Positions 8,338 through 17,685 of a stretch of DNA of 64,000 nucleotides are shown piece after piece. Source of the stretch: CAZHGD01 sp964531735. GTDB lineage: Bacteria; Armatimonadota; UBA10988. The notes below the pieces were generated by a model. The model did no database searches. It worked only from the letters and a program-made list of their open reading frames with translations, and was not told the origin of the DNA. The first letter of the stretch is position 1, and each line of letters opens with the position of its first letter. The position numbers and the translations under genes were made by a program. The stretch is from NCBI GenBank assembly GCA_964531735.1, contig CAZHGD010000004.1, positions 51,979-115,978 of the forward strand, given 5' to 3'.

Positions 8338-9108
8338 TTGCGTATTCTGGTGGCCAACGACGATGGCATCCTCGCGCCCGGTTTGAAGCTGCTGGCCGAG
8401 GCCCTGGCCACCATCGGCGAGGTCACCGTCGTCGCCCCCGAGCGCGAGCGGAGCGCGGTCAGCCATGCCATTTCGCTGATCGACCCGTTACGCGCCTGGC
8501 CCGTGCCGTTCGCCGGCGTCGCCGCGGCCTATGCCATCAGCGGCACCCCGGCCGACTGCGTGCTGATTGGTGCTCGCGAGCTGATGCCCGAACCACCCGA
8601 CGTGGTGGTCTCCGGCATCAACCGCGGCGCCAACCTCGGCGAGGACATCTGGTACTCGGGCACCGTGGCGGCGGCCAAGGAAGGGGCCTTGCTCGGGTTC
8701 CCCGCGCTTGCGTTCAGCGTCTGTTGCGGCGCCGATGAGCCGCGGTTCGAGGCCGCGGCCGAATACGCGCTGCGGCTGGTGCCGCCAGCGGTCGAACGGC
8801 TGCCGGCCGGCACACTGCTCAATGTCAACACGCCGAATCTGCCGCCCGAGCAGATCGCCGGCGTCGAGGTCTGTCGCCAGGGCCGCCGCGGCTACTATAC
8901 TTTGTTCGACAAGCGGCAGGACCCGCGCGGCCGCGACTACTACTGGATCGGTACCGGCGACCCGGTGGACGAGCCCGTGGCCGGCACCGACCTGGCGGCC
9001 ATCGCCGCCGGGCGCGTCGCGGTGACGCCGGTCCGCCTCGAACTGACCGACGACAGCCTGCTGGCGCCACTGACGGCCTGGATCGGCAACGGTCGACCCG
9101 CGACCTGA
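8338..9108 (+). CDS. surE: 5'/3'-nucleotidase SurE
   Basis: Divalent-metal-dependent phosphatase of nucleoside monophosphates. The N-terminal metal site ILVANDDGILAPGL and the central SGINRGANLGEDIWYSGTVA signature are both intact; 256 aa is the usual length. The start is an unusual TTG one base after the serA stop, supported by the family N-terminus MRILVANDDG and by a GGGAG about 8 bases upstream, inside serA. The tight spacing makes it part of the serine operon. Because no SerB-type phosphatase is visible, a moonlighting role on phosphoserine is conceivable but unproven. Confidence 0.95.
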   Translation: MRILVANDDGILAPGLKLLAEALATIGEVTVVAPERERSAVSHAISLIDPLRAWPVPFAGVAAAYAISGTPADCVLIGARELMPEPPDVVVSGINRGANLGEDIWYSGTVAAAKEGALLGFPALAFSVCCGADEPRFEAAAEYALRLVPPAVERLPAGTLLNVNTPNLPPEQIAGVEVCRQGRRGYYTLFDKRQDPRGRDYYWIGTGDPVDEPVAGTDLAAIAAGRVAVTPVRLELTDDSLLAPLTAWIGNGRPAT

Positions 9109-9140
9109 GCCCGCCCGGCGGCGCCGAGGAGGTGCGGCCG

Positions 9141-9821
9141 ATGGCGAAGCTGTCTCCCGCGCGGCGCATCATCAAGCGCCTGCACCCCGAGGGCATTCCC
9201 TGGCCGTTCTGCTGCGCCTACGCACGTGTCAGCAACTCCAGCGCGTTCCAGCGGCAGTACCGGTGGCTGGCCGAGGATATCGTCCGCGTCTGCCCGTCGG
9301 GCCGCCTGCTCGATGTCGGCACCGGGCCCGGCTGGCTGCTCCGGCACCTGGCCGAGGTCGGCCCGGACCTGCAACTGACCGGTCTCGACGTCTCGGCCGG
9401 CATGATCGCCGCGGCCCGGCGCAACCTGGCCGACCTGGGCCGACGCGTCGAGCTGATCGAGGGCAACGCCGAGGCGCTGCCGTGTGGCGACGGTGAGTTC
9501 GACGTGGTCGTGAGCAGCGGCTCGGTCCACCACTGGAAGGACCAGGCCGCCGGCCTCCGCGAGGTGCATCGGGTGCTGGCCGCCGGTGGCACGGCGCTGA
9601 TCTACGACGTGGTCAGCGACACACCGCCCGCGGTGCGGCGCGCCATGCACCAGCAGGTGGGCCGGCTGGCCACCGGGCTGTTCTGGCTGCACGGCTTCAC
9701 CGAGCCGTTCTGCACGCGCGCGGCCTATGAAGAGCTCGGCCGGGCCGCGCCGTTCGCGCAGGTCGAGACCCGCTTCGTCGGCATCCTGTGCGCCCTCGTC
9801 CTGTCCGGCCGCCGCGGCTAA
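9141..9821 (+). CDS. SAM-dependent class I methyltransferase (Methyltransf_11/25 type)
   Basis: 226 aa. Motif I is LLDVGTGPGWLLRHLAE, followed by the acidic ribose-binding position in LTGLDVSAGMIAAARRNL and motif IV region FDVVVSSGSVHHW. Substrate unknown; the fold resembles ubiquinone/small-molecule methyltransferases. The ATG at 9141 is preferred over an in-frame GTG at 9132 because GAGGAGG lies at the correct distance. It follows surE by 32 bases and may be the last gene of that operon. Its TAA overlaps the stop of the leftward 1502-aa gene by four bases, a tight convergent junction. Confidence 0.88.
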   Translation: MAKLSPARRIIKRLHPEGIPWPFCCAYARVSNSSAFQRQYRWLAEDIVRVCPSGRLLDVGTGPGWLLRHLAEVGPDLQLTGLDVSAGMIAAARRNLADLGRRVELIEGNAEALPCGDGEFDVVVSSGSVHHWKDQAAGLREVHRVLAAGGTALIYDVVSDTPPAVRRAMHQQVGRLATGLFWLHGFTEPFCTRAAYEELGRAAPFAQVETRFVGILCALVLSGRRG

Positions 9822-12800
9822 CGCCCGGCGGCCGAGACCCAGGCGAGGACGAACGCATCCGGCCGCAGCCGAGCCGACAGCGTGCCGTCACGCAAGGCCA
9901 GCGGCTGGTCGGTCAGAGCGTTGACCGCGGTGGCCCCGGTCAGACCCATGGCGGCCAGATCGAGCTGTGCTGTCGCGGCCACGGCCTCGTGGCTCGTGTT
10001 GCCCAGGATCACCAGCGCCCGCTGCCCGGCGATCAGGTAGAGACTGGCCTTGACGGCGGGCTGGTCGGGCCGGACCAGCCGCTGCTCGCGGTAGTACGGC
10101 AGCCACTTCGCCTGCCGGTAGCCGAACCGGTCGTAGGTCAGCCACAGGTTGGCGGTCTTCCGCGACATGTCGTTGCGGTCCTGCCAGCCCTGCGGCCACA
10201 CCGACACCCCGTGCAGCAGGCTCCAGGTCATGTGCAGCGATTCGTAGATGTGCGCGTCGCCGCCCAGCAGCACGGTCCAGAAGCCCCAGGGCTGGCCGGT
10301 CCAGCGCACGCGGAAGCGCGTCGTGTTCTCGTACTGCTCATGCTCGCCGCTGTACATCACGTCGGTGAACGACATGGTCGGGATGAGCGTGTTGAACGAC
10401 ATGTGGTTGACCAGGTAGCCATCGGCGTGGCGCGCGTGGATGAGCCGGTAGACCCGCTTGAGCATCTCGCGCGTGGGGAACACCGGCCAGGTCGGGTGCA
10501 CGCGGCCCTGCTCATCGGTCCAGCCGCAACCGTGATGCGTGTTCTGACAAGCATAGGCCTGGGCCGCGCCGTCGGTGTAGAGCGCGTACAGGCCGACGTC
10601 GTCCAGCAGCCACTGGCTGCCGGCCACGATGTAGTCGGCCCAGCCGCTCCGGGCGCAGACATCCCAGAAGTAGTGGCCCTTCGGCGGCTCATCCGGCTGG
10701 GTGGACGTGGGCCGGCGGCTCCATTCGTGGCCGAACTGCGCGCTGAGCGGCGAGGGCGAGCCGACGGCCGGGTAGATGGCGTAGGTGGATGGCCGCAGGC
10801 CGAGCGCGGTGTCCTCTTTCAGCGTCTCGCGGAGCTTCGGCACCTCGGGCTCCACCATGAGCGGCGAGGGCCAGCCGTACTTGCTGCCGTCGGGCTCGAG
10901 CCAGAACCACCACAGCCGGGCGTTGAAGCCCCAGCGCTTGACCGCCTCGGCCCGCGGCATGGGGTCGAGCATCGCGATCTGCAGGCCGCCGCCGAACTTG
11001 CCCGGACCGAATCGGCAGCCCAGACTCGGGACCCCGCCCAGCTCGCCCGAGCGGCCCGAGATCACCTCGGCGCGCGTCTCGGCATCCTCGCCGTCCGGCC
11101 GGAAGGTGGTGTCCAGATGGTCCAGCAGCAGCGTGTCGGCATCCTTGACGAACGGCGCGGTCGGCACCGCGTAGCTCTCGGCCGGGTAGCGCCGATTGCG
11201 CGACACGCGCAGCTCATCGACCGCCACCCGCGTGTAGCCGTTCCAGTCGCGCGGGCAGCCGAGGCGCACGCCCAGCTTGCCGGGCTCCTTGGCCCAGTCC
11301 GCCGGCAGCTTGGCGTTCAGCGTGGCCACGCGGCGGCCGCCGTAGTACAGCCGGATGTCGTCGCCCCAGGTGACGGCCGCGTGCGCGAACTCGCCAGGCG
11401 CCAGCTTCAGGCCGGTGGTGCCGGTCGAGAGCTGCTTGCCCTGGTGGTTGAGGACGATGTTGAGCCTCTGCTCGGGGCCGGGCAGGTAGTAGAGCTGCAG
11501 GTCGCCGGAGTGGCCGGCAATGGTGGCGATCTGCCGCCAGGTGCCGGTCATGGGCGCCAGCGGCGCGAACCACAGCTCCATGGTGCCCTGGGCCACGTCG
11601 ACATTGCCGGCGCCCGGATACCGGCACAGCTCCTGGCACTGCACCGCGCCTTGGCCCTCGCCGAAGCGGTACCAGAACGGGTCGCCGGCATGGGCATCCT
11701 TCACCGGGGTGGCCATCAGCGCGAAGGTGAAGGTCACCGGCCGGTCGAGCTTCAGCGGTTGCCGCACCATGGCGCTGCGCAGCCAGGTGGTCTCGCCGGC
11801 CGGCGTCACCGCGAGCATCTGGTCGTCATGCGGCCGCCAGAACTCATCGGTTTCCGCGCACCAGGCCAGGCCGAGGTCGTCGTTGCCCACCCAGACCTGC
11901 GGCAGGAAGCTGCTCTTCCAACCATCTTTGGGCACCAGCAGCGACGGCGAGGTACTGCCGTTGGACGGGCACAGGAAGGCGGCGTACGGCGACCGAACCG
12001 GCACCGCCAGGGCCAGCTCGTCGATCACCGCGGCGCCGTTGGGCGTCAGCGTCAGGTCATAGCGCTGCAAGCCGTCGAACTCGGTGGTCTGGACAACCTT
12101 CACGGCCACGTTGCCGACCGCGCCCGTGGCGGTGCGCTGCACCAGGTCGGCGAAGCGCGCGGTCTCGGCGGCGGGCAGCCGGGCCAGGTTGCCCGCCGCG
12201 CCGCCGACCTTGAGCGACAGGTCGACCGGCCCGCTGAGCATCGGCCGACCCTGGTTGATGATCTGCTGTGGCAAGGCCCCGTCACCCACGTAGTCGCGGC
12301 CCAGCACGCTGACCTGCCGGGCGTCGGCGCGCACCGGCGTCCAAGGATTCGGCACGCTGTGGTCGCTGGCGATGGTGTTGCGCCACCAGGCCGGCTTGGC
12401 AAAGTGCTCGTACTCGGCCTCGGCGCTGCCGAGCACCTGGCCATCGGGCGCCACTGCTTCGGACAGCACGCGGTACTTGCCCGGCGCGAGCCGGTCGATG
12501 TCGAGGCTCGCCGCGCCCAGGCCGCTGGTGAACCGCTCGGCGCGGCACTCGGCCACCACCTCGGTGCCGCGCAGCAGGCGGCTCCGCGCCACCAGGCCGG
12601 CCGGCGGCGCGGTCAGGCCGCCGATGTTGGCCGTCACGTGTAGCTTGCCCTCGTAGGGATAGCCCTCGGCCGTCACGTCATAGGGCTTGTTCACGCGGAA
12701 CGGCAGCCGCTGGTAGTACATCGGGCCGGTGGCCGTGGTGGCACGCACCGTCAGGTGGTAGGTGCCGGTGACCAACGGCGGCGCCTTGATGGTCACCGCG

Positions 12801-14326
12801 CGGTAGTCGGCCAGGCGGTTCGACTGCTCGACGATGGACTTGGCGTCGCCGCCCAGCAGCACGCCTTTGACCGTCACCAGCGGGTCGAACAGGAAGCCGG
12901 TCAAGGTGAGCTGGGTGGCCACCTGGCCGCGGGCCAGATCGCCGATGGGTCCGAGTTGGATGGCGCGGTCGGTGGTGCTGAACACCAGCTCGCCGAAGCG
13001 GGCGACGCTGTGGAAGTTGCCGGCGGCGAACGACCAGGACGAGTAGCGGTTCATCGTCTCGCCGTCGCGGCAGAAGTTGACCCGCCAGCGCTCGCCGTCG
13101 CGCGGGGCCGCGCGGCCGCCCAGCTCGCCGAACGGCAGGCGGCACTCCATCTGCCAGCGGTCGGCCTGCCGGCTGGTGCGGAACACGCAGTTCGGGTTGT
13201 AGCCGGTGTCGGCCGGCGTCTGCCGGCGCGGGTCCATGGTCGCGTCGTAGACCGTGCCGATGGCGTTGCAGATGAAGTGGTAGTACGGGTACCCGTCTGG
13301 TTCGGGCCGCGCGATGAAGTCGACCGCGTCCTCCATGTAGACGCCCGAGTCGCGCTCCTTGAGCCGCGCGATCAGCTCGCGTTTGGTGGGATTGGCGCAG
13401 TCGAAGGCCAGGTACAGCGCCTCGTCGTCCCAGGTGGCCCGGACCACGGTCTGCTCCTCGGCCACCAGGTGCTCGCTGAGCTTCACGAAGCCCGTGGTCC
13501 GCGCCGCGCCGGCCCATTCGGCGTCGTTGATCGTGCCGTCGACCACGGGCGTGCTCTTGGCCCGGCAGACCGTCATCAGCGGGTGGTCCGGCACCTGGTC
13601 GCCGCCGGGGCCCAGGATGCGCACCTCGTCGAGCGCATACTCGCTCTGCACATCGCTCCAGCCGATATGGCTGCCGAAGGTCAGGCGCAGGTCTTCCGGC
13701 TTCAGCTCTACCGGACCGAACAGGCCGGTCCACTCCTTGCGCGGCGCCGCCTGGCCATCGACGCTCAGTTCCAGCGCCTGGCCCCAGCACAGCCGCACGT
13801 GGTGCCATTCGCCCTTCTTCCAGTAGCCCGGCACGCTGGCGTAGCAGACCAGTTGGCGGTGGTGGTCCCAGACCCCGACACAGGTGACGCTGAGGCACGA
13901 GTAGATGCTGACCATGCTCCCCTTGGAGCCCCAGATGGTCAGGAACATCTGGTTGCTCAGCTTGCCGGGGTTCTTGATCTGCTCGGCCGCGTCGAAGTGA
14001 AAGGCGACGTCGAAATCGACCTGCCCGGCGGCTGGATCGAGGTTGCCCGCGGCCGGATAGACCATCTGCATCAGGCCGTGCATCTGCAACGCCTGACCGT
14101 AGCAGCCAGGGCCGAAACGACCGGCGGTGGGCCGGCCACCGGTCAGGTCGCCGGTGGCGGTGATCTTCGCCGGGCGCGTGCAGAGCTTGCCGTCGGGCGT
14201 GAACGCGTCGTCGAGGTGATCGAGCAGCAGCGTTCGCGCGTCCACGGGGTACGGTTCGGCCACCACGACCCCGCACCACAGCAGCAGCCCACACGCCGAC
14301 CCGACGAGCCACCCAAGACCGCGCAT
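9818..14326 (-). CDS. Very large secreted glycoside-hydrolase-like protein with two LamG-type domains and a CBM9-like domain
   Basis: 1502 aa with a Sec signal peptide (LGWLVGSACGLLLWCGVVVA). Order of parts: a concanavalin/LamG-like module at about 25-250 (TLLLDHLDDAFTPDGKLCTR; VDEVRI-like ALDEVRILGPG); a CBM9/DOMON-like module at about 260-450 (TPVVDGTINDAEWAGAA, then EALYLAFDC); beta-rich linker regions; a second LamG-like module near 990-1110 (TLLLDHLDTTFRPDGEDAET); and a C-terminal region resembling the DUF6067 glycosidase-like family, with an acid-rich WWFWLEPDG segment and a final beta domain. Probably binds or degrades an extracellular polysaccharide; the catalytic residues cannot be named. 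It has GGAG 6 bases before the ATG and lies 56 bases downstream of the aldo/keto reductase gene on the same strand. Confidence 0.8.
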   Translation of the reverse strand: MRGLGWLVGSACGLLLWCGVVVAEPYPVDARTLLLDHLDDAFTPDGKLCTRPAKITATGDLTGGRPTAGRFGPGCYGQALQMHGLMQMVYPAAGNLDPAAGQVDFDVAFHFDAAEQIKNPGKLSNQMFLTIWGSKGSMVSIYSCLSVTCVGVWDHHRQLVCYASVPGYWKKGEWHHVRLCWGQALELSVDGQAAPRKEWTGLFGPVELKPEDLRLTFGSHIGWSDVQSEYALDEVRILGPGGDQVPDHPLMTVCRAKSTPVVDGTINDAEWAGAARTTGFVKLSEHLVAEEQTVVRATWDDEALYLAFDCANPTKRELIARLKERDSGVYMEDAVDFIARPEPDGYPYYHFICNAIGTVYDATMDPRRQTPADTGYNPNCVFRTSRQADRWQMECRLPFGELGGRAAPRDGERWRVNFCRDGETMNRYSSWSFAAGNFHSVARFGELVFSTTDRAIQLGPIGDLARGQVATQLTLTGFLFDPLVTVKGVLLGGDAKSIVEQSNRLADYRAVTIKAPPLVTGTYHLTVRATTATGPMYYQRLPFRVNKPYDVTAEGYPYEGKLHVTANIGGLTAPPAGLVARSRLLRGTEVVAECRAERFTSGLGAASLDIDRLAPGKYRVLSEAVAPDGQVLGSAEAEYEHFAKPAWWRNTIASDHSVPNPWTPVRADARQVSVLGRDYVGDGALPQQIINQGRPMLSGPVDLSLKVGGAAGNLARLPAAETARFADLVQRTATGAVGNVAVKVVQTTEFDGLQRYDLTLTPNGAAVIDELALAVPVRSPYAAFLCPSNGSTSPSLLVPKDGWKSSFLPQVWVGNDDLGLAWCAETDEFWRPHDDQMLAVTPAGETTWLRSAMVRQPLKLDRPVTFTFALMATPVKDAHAGDPFWYRFGEGQGAVQCQELCRYPGAGNVDVAQGTMELWFAPLAPMTGTWRQIATIAGHSGDLQLYYLPGPEQRLNIVLNHQGKQLSTGTTGLKLAPGEFAHAAVTWGDDIRLYYGGRRVATLNAKLPADWAKEPGKLGVRLGCPRDWNGYTRVAVDELRVSRNRRYPAESYAVPTAPFVKDADTLLLDHLDTTFRPDGEDAETRAEVISGRSGELGGVPSLGCRFGPGKFGGGLQIAMLDPMPRAEAVKRWGFNARLWWFWLEPDGSKYGWPSPLMVEPEVPKLRETLKEDTALGLRPSTYAIYPAVGSPSPLSAQFGHEWSRRPTSTQPDEPPKGHYFWDVCARSGWADYIVAGSQWLLDDVGLYALYTDGAAQAYACQNTHHGCGWTDEQGRVHPTWPVFPTREMLKRVYRLIHARHADGYLVNHMSFNTLIPTMSFTDVMYSGEHEQYENTTRFRVRWTGQPWGFWTVLLGGDAHIYESLHMTWSLLHGVSVWPQGWQDRNDMSRKTANLWLTYDRFGYRQAKWLPYYREQRLVRPDQPAVKASLYLIAGQRALVILGNTSHEAVAATAQLDLAAMGLTGATAVNALTDQPLALRDGTLSARLRPDAFVLAWVSAAGR

Positions 14327-14382
14327 GTTGGTCTCCGTGAGGCCCGGCGGCCGTGGGGGCCGGCTGCTGCCCGTCGCAGCGC

Positions 14383-15534
14383 TTAGTCCAGCCCCTCACC
14401 GAGGGTCGCCATGACCTCTTTGAGCAAGTCCGTCACCGGCAACTGATTCGGGCATTTGCCCTCGCACAGACCGCACTCCGAGCAGCGGTTCGCCTTGAAC
14501 CGCTCGTCCCACGCGTACCGATCGCGGAACCACTGGCGCGCCTTCTCCAACTGCAGCACCACGTGGTAGTTGCGCAGGCGCAGTATGCCCGGTATGTCCA
14601 GGTTCTCGGTACACGGCAGGCAGTAGCCGCAACCGGTACAGACGTACTCGGCCGACCCGAGCAGAGCCTCGAACCGCGCCCGCACCGTTTCCGCCTGCTC
14701 CGCCGTCCACAGCGCCGGCCGAAGCGCCGCCACGTTCGACTCGACCTCGGCCGCGCTGGTCATGCCACCGAGCGCCGAAGCGCCGATCGAGGCGACATAG
14801 CGCAGCGCCACGTCGACGGCCGACTCGACGCCCAGGTCGCCGAGCGCCGTGCGCACCGCGTCGCTGGTGCTGCCCAGCAGCCCACCGGCCAGCGGGTTCA
14901 TGGCGATGACGGCCACGCCCTTCGACAACGCGTACACGATGCCTTCGAGGCGCGACGCATCGAGCAGGTTGAACGGCACGGTGATCAGCTCGAAGTAGCC
15001 GCTATCGACCCAGCGCTTGATCTCGGCGCTGTCGGCGTGGCCCGTGATGCCCAGATGCGTGAACAGCCCCTCGGCGCGGGCCTGCTGCACCCCGGCCATC
15101 CAGCCGTCCGGCTCCAGGGCCTTGTCGAACAACTCCGGCACATGCACGGCCCAGAGCTGGTAGCAATCGAGCCGGTCCACCTGCAGCCGGCGTAGCGACT
15201 GGTCGATCTGCCGGCGCACCTGGTCGGCGGTGGTGATGGAAAAGCCGTGCGCGGGGTCGTATTCGCCGACCTGGTTGCCGCCGTTGCCGGTGGCGCACTT
15301 GGCCGAGAGAATCACTTCGTCGCGCCGTCCCTGAATTGCCGCGCCGGTCCAGGTCTCGGTGTTCTCCTCGTCGCTGCGGTAGCAGTACATCGGCGAGGTG
15401 TCGAGGTAGCCGACGCCATGCGCGAGGCAGGCGTGGATGACCTCGGCGGCGGCGGCGCGGCTGGGGAACCGCATGCAGCCGATGGACAGGTGAGCTAACC
15501 GATGGCCGGCAAACGTGTATGGGGTGTGGTGCAC
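14383..15534 (-). CDS. Aldo/keto reductase with C-terminal ferredoxin-type 4Fe-4S cysteines
   Basis: 383 aa. The TIM-barrel part has GVGYLDTSPMYCYRSDEENT (the Asp and Tyr of the aldo/keto reductase active site), a Lys in ILSAKCA, and HLGITGHADS. The last ~90 residues carry two cysteine groups, CTGCGYCLPC and CSECGLCEGKCP, so iron-sulfur clusters are expected; this matches a known subfamily of electron-transferring reductases. The start is a GTG at 15534 with GGAGG 6 bases upstream. Both lie inside a 17-bp perfect hairpin that would occlude them in the mRNA. The gene is 50 bases downstream of the PHP hydrolase. The natural substrate is unknown, plausibly a sugar or oxidised sugar given the neighbours. 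Confidence 0.9.
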   Translation of the reverse strand: MHHTPYTFAGHRLAHLSIGCMRFPSRAAAAEVIHACLAHGVGYLDTSPMYCYRSDEENTETWTGAAIQGRRDEVILSAKCATGNGGNQVGEYDPAHGFSITTADQVRRQIDQSLRRLQVDRLDCYQLWAVHVPELFDKALEPDGWMAGVQQARAEGLFTHLGITGHADSAEIKRWVDSGYFELITVPFNLLDASRLEGIVYALSKGVAVIAMNPLAGGLLGSTSDAVRTALGDLGVESAVDVALRYVASIGASALGGMTSAAEVESNVAALRPALWTAEQAETVRARFEALLGSAEYVCTGCGYCLPCTENLDIPGILRLRNYHVVLQLEKARQWFRDRYAWDERFKANRCSECGLCEGKCPNQLPVTDLLKEVMATLGEGLD

Positions 15535-15573
15535 GACGTCCTCCAGGACTCGGAATCTGGAGGACGTCGTGCA
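15530..15573 (-). promoter_or_regulatory. 17-bp perfect hairpin burying the ribosome site and GTG start of the aldo/keto reductase gene
   Basis: Arm 15530-15546 is exactly complementary to arm 15557-15573, with a 10-base loop. In the leftward transcript one arm contains the GGAGG ribosome site and the loop-distal arm contains the GTG start codon. The hairpin begins 12 bases after the stop of the PHP gene, so it could act as an intercistronic attenuator of translation, an mRNA-processing or stability element, or a partial terminator. Confidence 0.6.
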
Positions 15574-15584
15574 AGGCTGCTGCC

Positions 15585-17531
15585 TCAGGGTTTGGTGACG
15601 AAGACCGGGTTGCTCATCGCCAGCGGCGTGGGGCTGCCCGGCGCCAGCACCTGGACCACGTACCAGCCCGGCGTGGCCGCCAGCTTCTCGGTCCGGTCGA
15701 GCTGCAGCTTGCCGCTCGGCTCGATGCTGCGGACCACCTCACCGTTGTGGACGATCTCGACCTTGCTCACAGCGAGCGGGCACTCGACCGACAGCTTGAC
15801 TTCGAGCTCGCTGGCGGCGAAGCGGTCGCCCGACCGATGCCCATTGAACGTCACGTCGAGGATGGCGCCGCGGCTGAGGAACGACCGGCCGGCCAACAGC
15901 GCCTTGATGACGTTGGTGGCGTTGAGCGGCTCGCCACCCAGGTAGACGTAGGTGCGCCGGGCGCCGAGCGGCATGCCGCGCCGGCCATGCGTGTCGGTGT
16001 TGGTCACCGCAAAGGTGCCCAGGCCCTTGTTCAGCAGTTCGAACCACAGCTTGATGGCGCCGGGCTCGGGGCCGTTCCAGAGCTCGAGCAACGGCAGACG
16101 CGCCAGCTCCCGCGCCAGCTCCGGGGCCTTCGGCGTGCCGTCCCAGGTGGGATGGTTGAGCACCATGCCGACGGGGCGGTCACCGCGGCCCAAGGCCATG
16201 CCGGCATCGATGGTCTGCTGCAACGGCGAGTCGCCCGGATGCGGCAGCCCGGCACCGAGCACGCAGGCATGGTACGGCCCGGTCGAGAACTCCTCGCCGG
16301 CGATGACCTGGAAGCGGCCTGGCACCGTGAACGGCGCGCCTTCCTGGTGCAACGAGTTGAGGTGCGCCAGGTTCGTGCCGCTGCCGTGGTCGGTCTGGAT
16401 CAGGTAGTCGAGACCCTCGGCGCGGGCGGCCTCGATCATCTGGCGCGGCGTGTCCGAGCCGTCCGAGTAGATGCTGTGGGTGTGCCCATCGCCGCAGTAC
16501 CAGCCGGCCGGCCGGCGGACCGCCGGCGGCAACTGGACCTTGACCTCGCGGTCGTCGGCGCTGGCTTCAGCCTTGACGGGCTGGTACTCCAGGCCCCGCG
16601 TGATGGTCAGGCCATAGCGGATGCCGGGCAGCAGTGGCAGGTCGGCCGTGCCGGTCTCGGCGTCGGTGAAGACCGTGCGCGACTCGAGCGCGGTCTGCGG
16701 CGAAGTGCAGGCCACGCGCACGGGCATCGGCGCGCCGGGGTCACCACCCAGGGCGGACAACGGCACGCGGCGCGGCGCCGGCATCAGCGGTTGCGCGGTG
16801 AAGAACACGCGCGACTCCTGCTCGATGCCCAGCCGCCAGGTCTCCTCGACCTTCTCCACCACAGCCGGCCACAGCCCGGCCATGACCGGGCCGCCGAACT
16901 CCACGAACTCCATTTGGCCGCGCCCGAGGCCGCTGGGTTTGGCCGTCACGCCGACCGGCGCGGAGACCGTGACGGCGCAGACGCCATCCTTCTTCGCGCG
17001 GACCAGGTTCACGCGCAGCCGCTTCGATTCGGGCACTTGCAGCCAGACGCGGTGCACCGGCTCGCCACCGAACTGCGGCTTGAGGAGGCCCAGGTGGCGC
17101 GGCGCCGCGTCGGGCAGCAGGTAGAGGTCGACCTCGCCGACCGTGCGGACCATGAACGCGTTCTGCGCGTTCTTCTTGCCCTGGGGCGGTTGCGGGCCGG
17201 TGACGCGCAGCCGCCAGACGCCCCAGCGGCCGTTGGTGGTCACCGGGTAGTCGGCCCAGGCTTTGGCCGCCGGCTGGTCGAGGCGGGCGGCGGTCTGACC
17301 GTCCGGGCTCTGCAGCACGAAGGACGAGGGCTTGCCCGCCTCGCCATCATCGGTCTGGTCGAACACGCCCACCGTGAACGAGGTGGTCGCTTGCGGCACC
17401 CACACATACAGCGACAGGCTGTGCTGCGGGCGCGAGTCGACGTACAGCGCATCCGGCGACTGGCAGGTGCGCTCAGCCCAGGCGCCGGCGCACCAGAGCA
17501 GGCTCAACACGAGCCAGCGACGAGCTTTCAT
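15585..17531 (-). CDS. Secreted CehA/McbA-type PHP-domain metallohydrolase
   Basis: 648 aa with a signal peptide (MKARRWLVLSLLWCAGAWA). The first ~320 residues are beta-rich and unassigned. The PHP domain starts at WYCGDGHTHSIYSDG, followed by LDYLIQTDHGSGTN, VIAGEEF, LNHPTWDG and TNTDTHGRRGM. These are the metal ligands of the CehA/McbA branch of PHP phosphoesterase-like hydrolases, some of which act on carbamates. A short beta domain ends the protein. The ATG at 17531 has GGGAG 8 bases upstream; an in-frame TTG at 17546 is less likely. It is first of a leftward set with the reductase and the large glycosidase-like gene. The substrate is unknown. Confidence 0.88.
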   Translation of the reverse strand: MKARRWLVLSLLWCAGAWAERTCQSPDALYVDSRPQHSLSLYVWVPQATTSFTVGVFDQTDDGEAGKPSSFVLQSPDGQTAARLDQPAAKAWADYPVTTNGRWGVWRLRVTGPQPPQGKKNAQNAFMVRTVGEVDLYLLPDAAPRHLGLLKPQFGGEPVHRVWLQVPESKRLRVNLVRAKKDGVCAVTVSAPVGVTAKPSGLGRGQMEFVEFGGPVMAGLWPAVVEKVEETWRLGIEQESRVFFTAQPLMPAPRRVPLSALGGDPGAPMPVRVACTSPQTALESRTVFTDAETGTADLPLLPGIRYGLTITRGLEYQPVKAEASADDREVKVQLPPAVRRPAGWYCGDGHTHSIYSDGSDTPRQMIEAARAEGLDYLIQTDHGSGTNLAHLNSLHQEGAPFTVPGRFQVIAGEEFSTGPYHACVLGAGLPHPGDSPLQQTIDAGMALGRGDRPVGMVLNHPTWDGTPKAPELARELARLPLLELWNGPEPGAIKLWFELLNKGLGTFAVTNTDTHGRRGMPLGARRTYVYLGGEPLNATNVIKALLAGRSFLSRGAILDVTFNGHRSGDRFAASELEVKLSVECPLAVSKVEIVHNGEVVRSIEPSGKLQLDRTEKLAATPGWYVVQVLAPGSPTPLAMSNPVFVTKP

Positions 17532-17685
17532 CAGCGAGACTCCCAATCAGCGGCCACTCGGCCGCCGGTCATCGCCATTCGCCGCGCGCGTCGGCTGGCC
17601 TCCGTTCGCTCAGGAATGAGCCGGCCGGGCGGCAGGAGTGTGGCGGCTCGTCGCCAACCCGCGGCCGTGTGCGAGGAGTTGGACC

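Noticed and set aside
9788..12643. A 951-codon open frame on the rightward strand
   Set aside because: It lies wholly opposite the 1502-aa secreted protein, shows Arg/Gln/His/Gly-rich low-complexity translation and no domain; a typical GC-rich antisense shadow.
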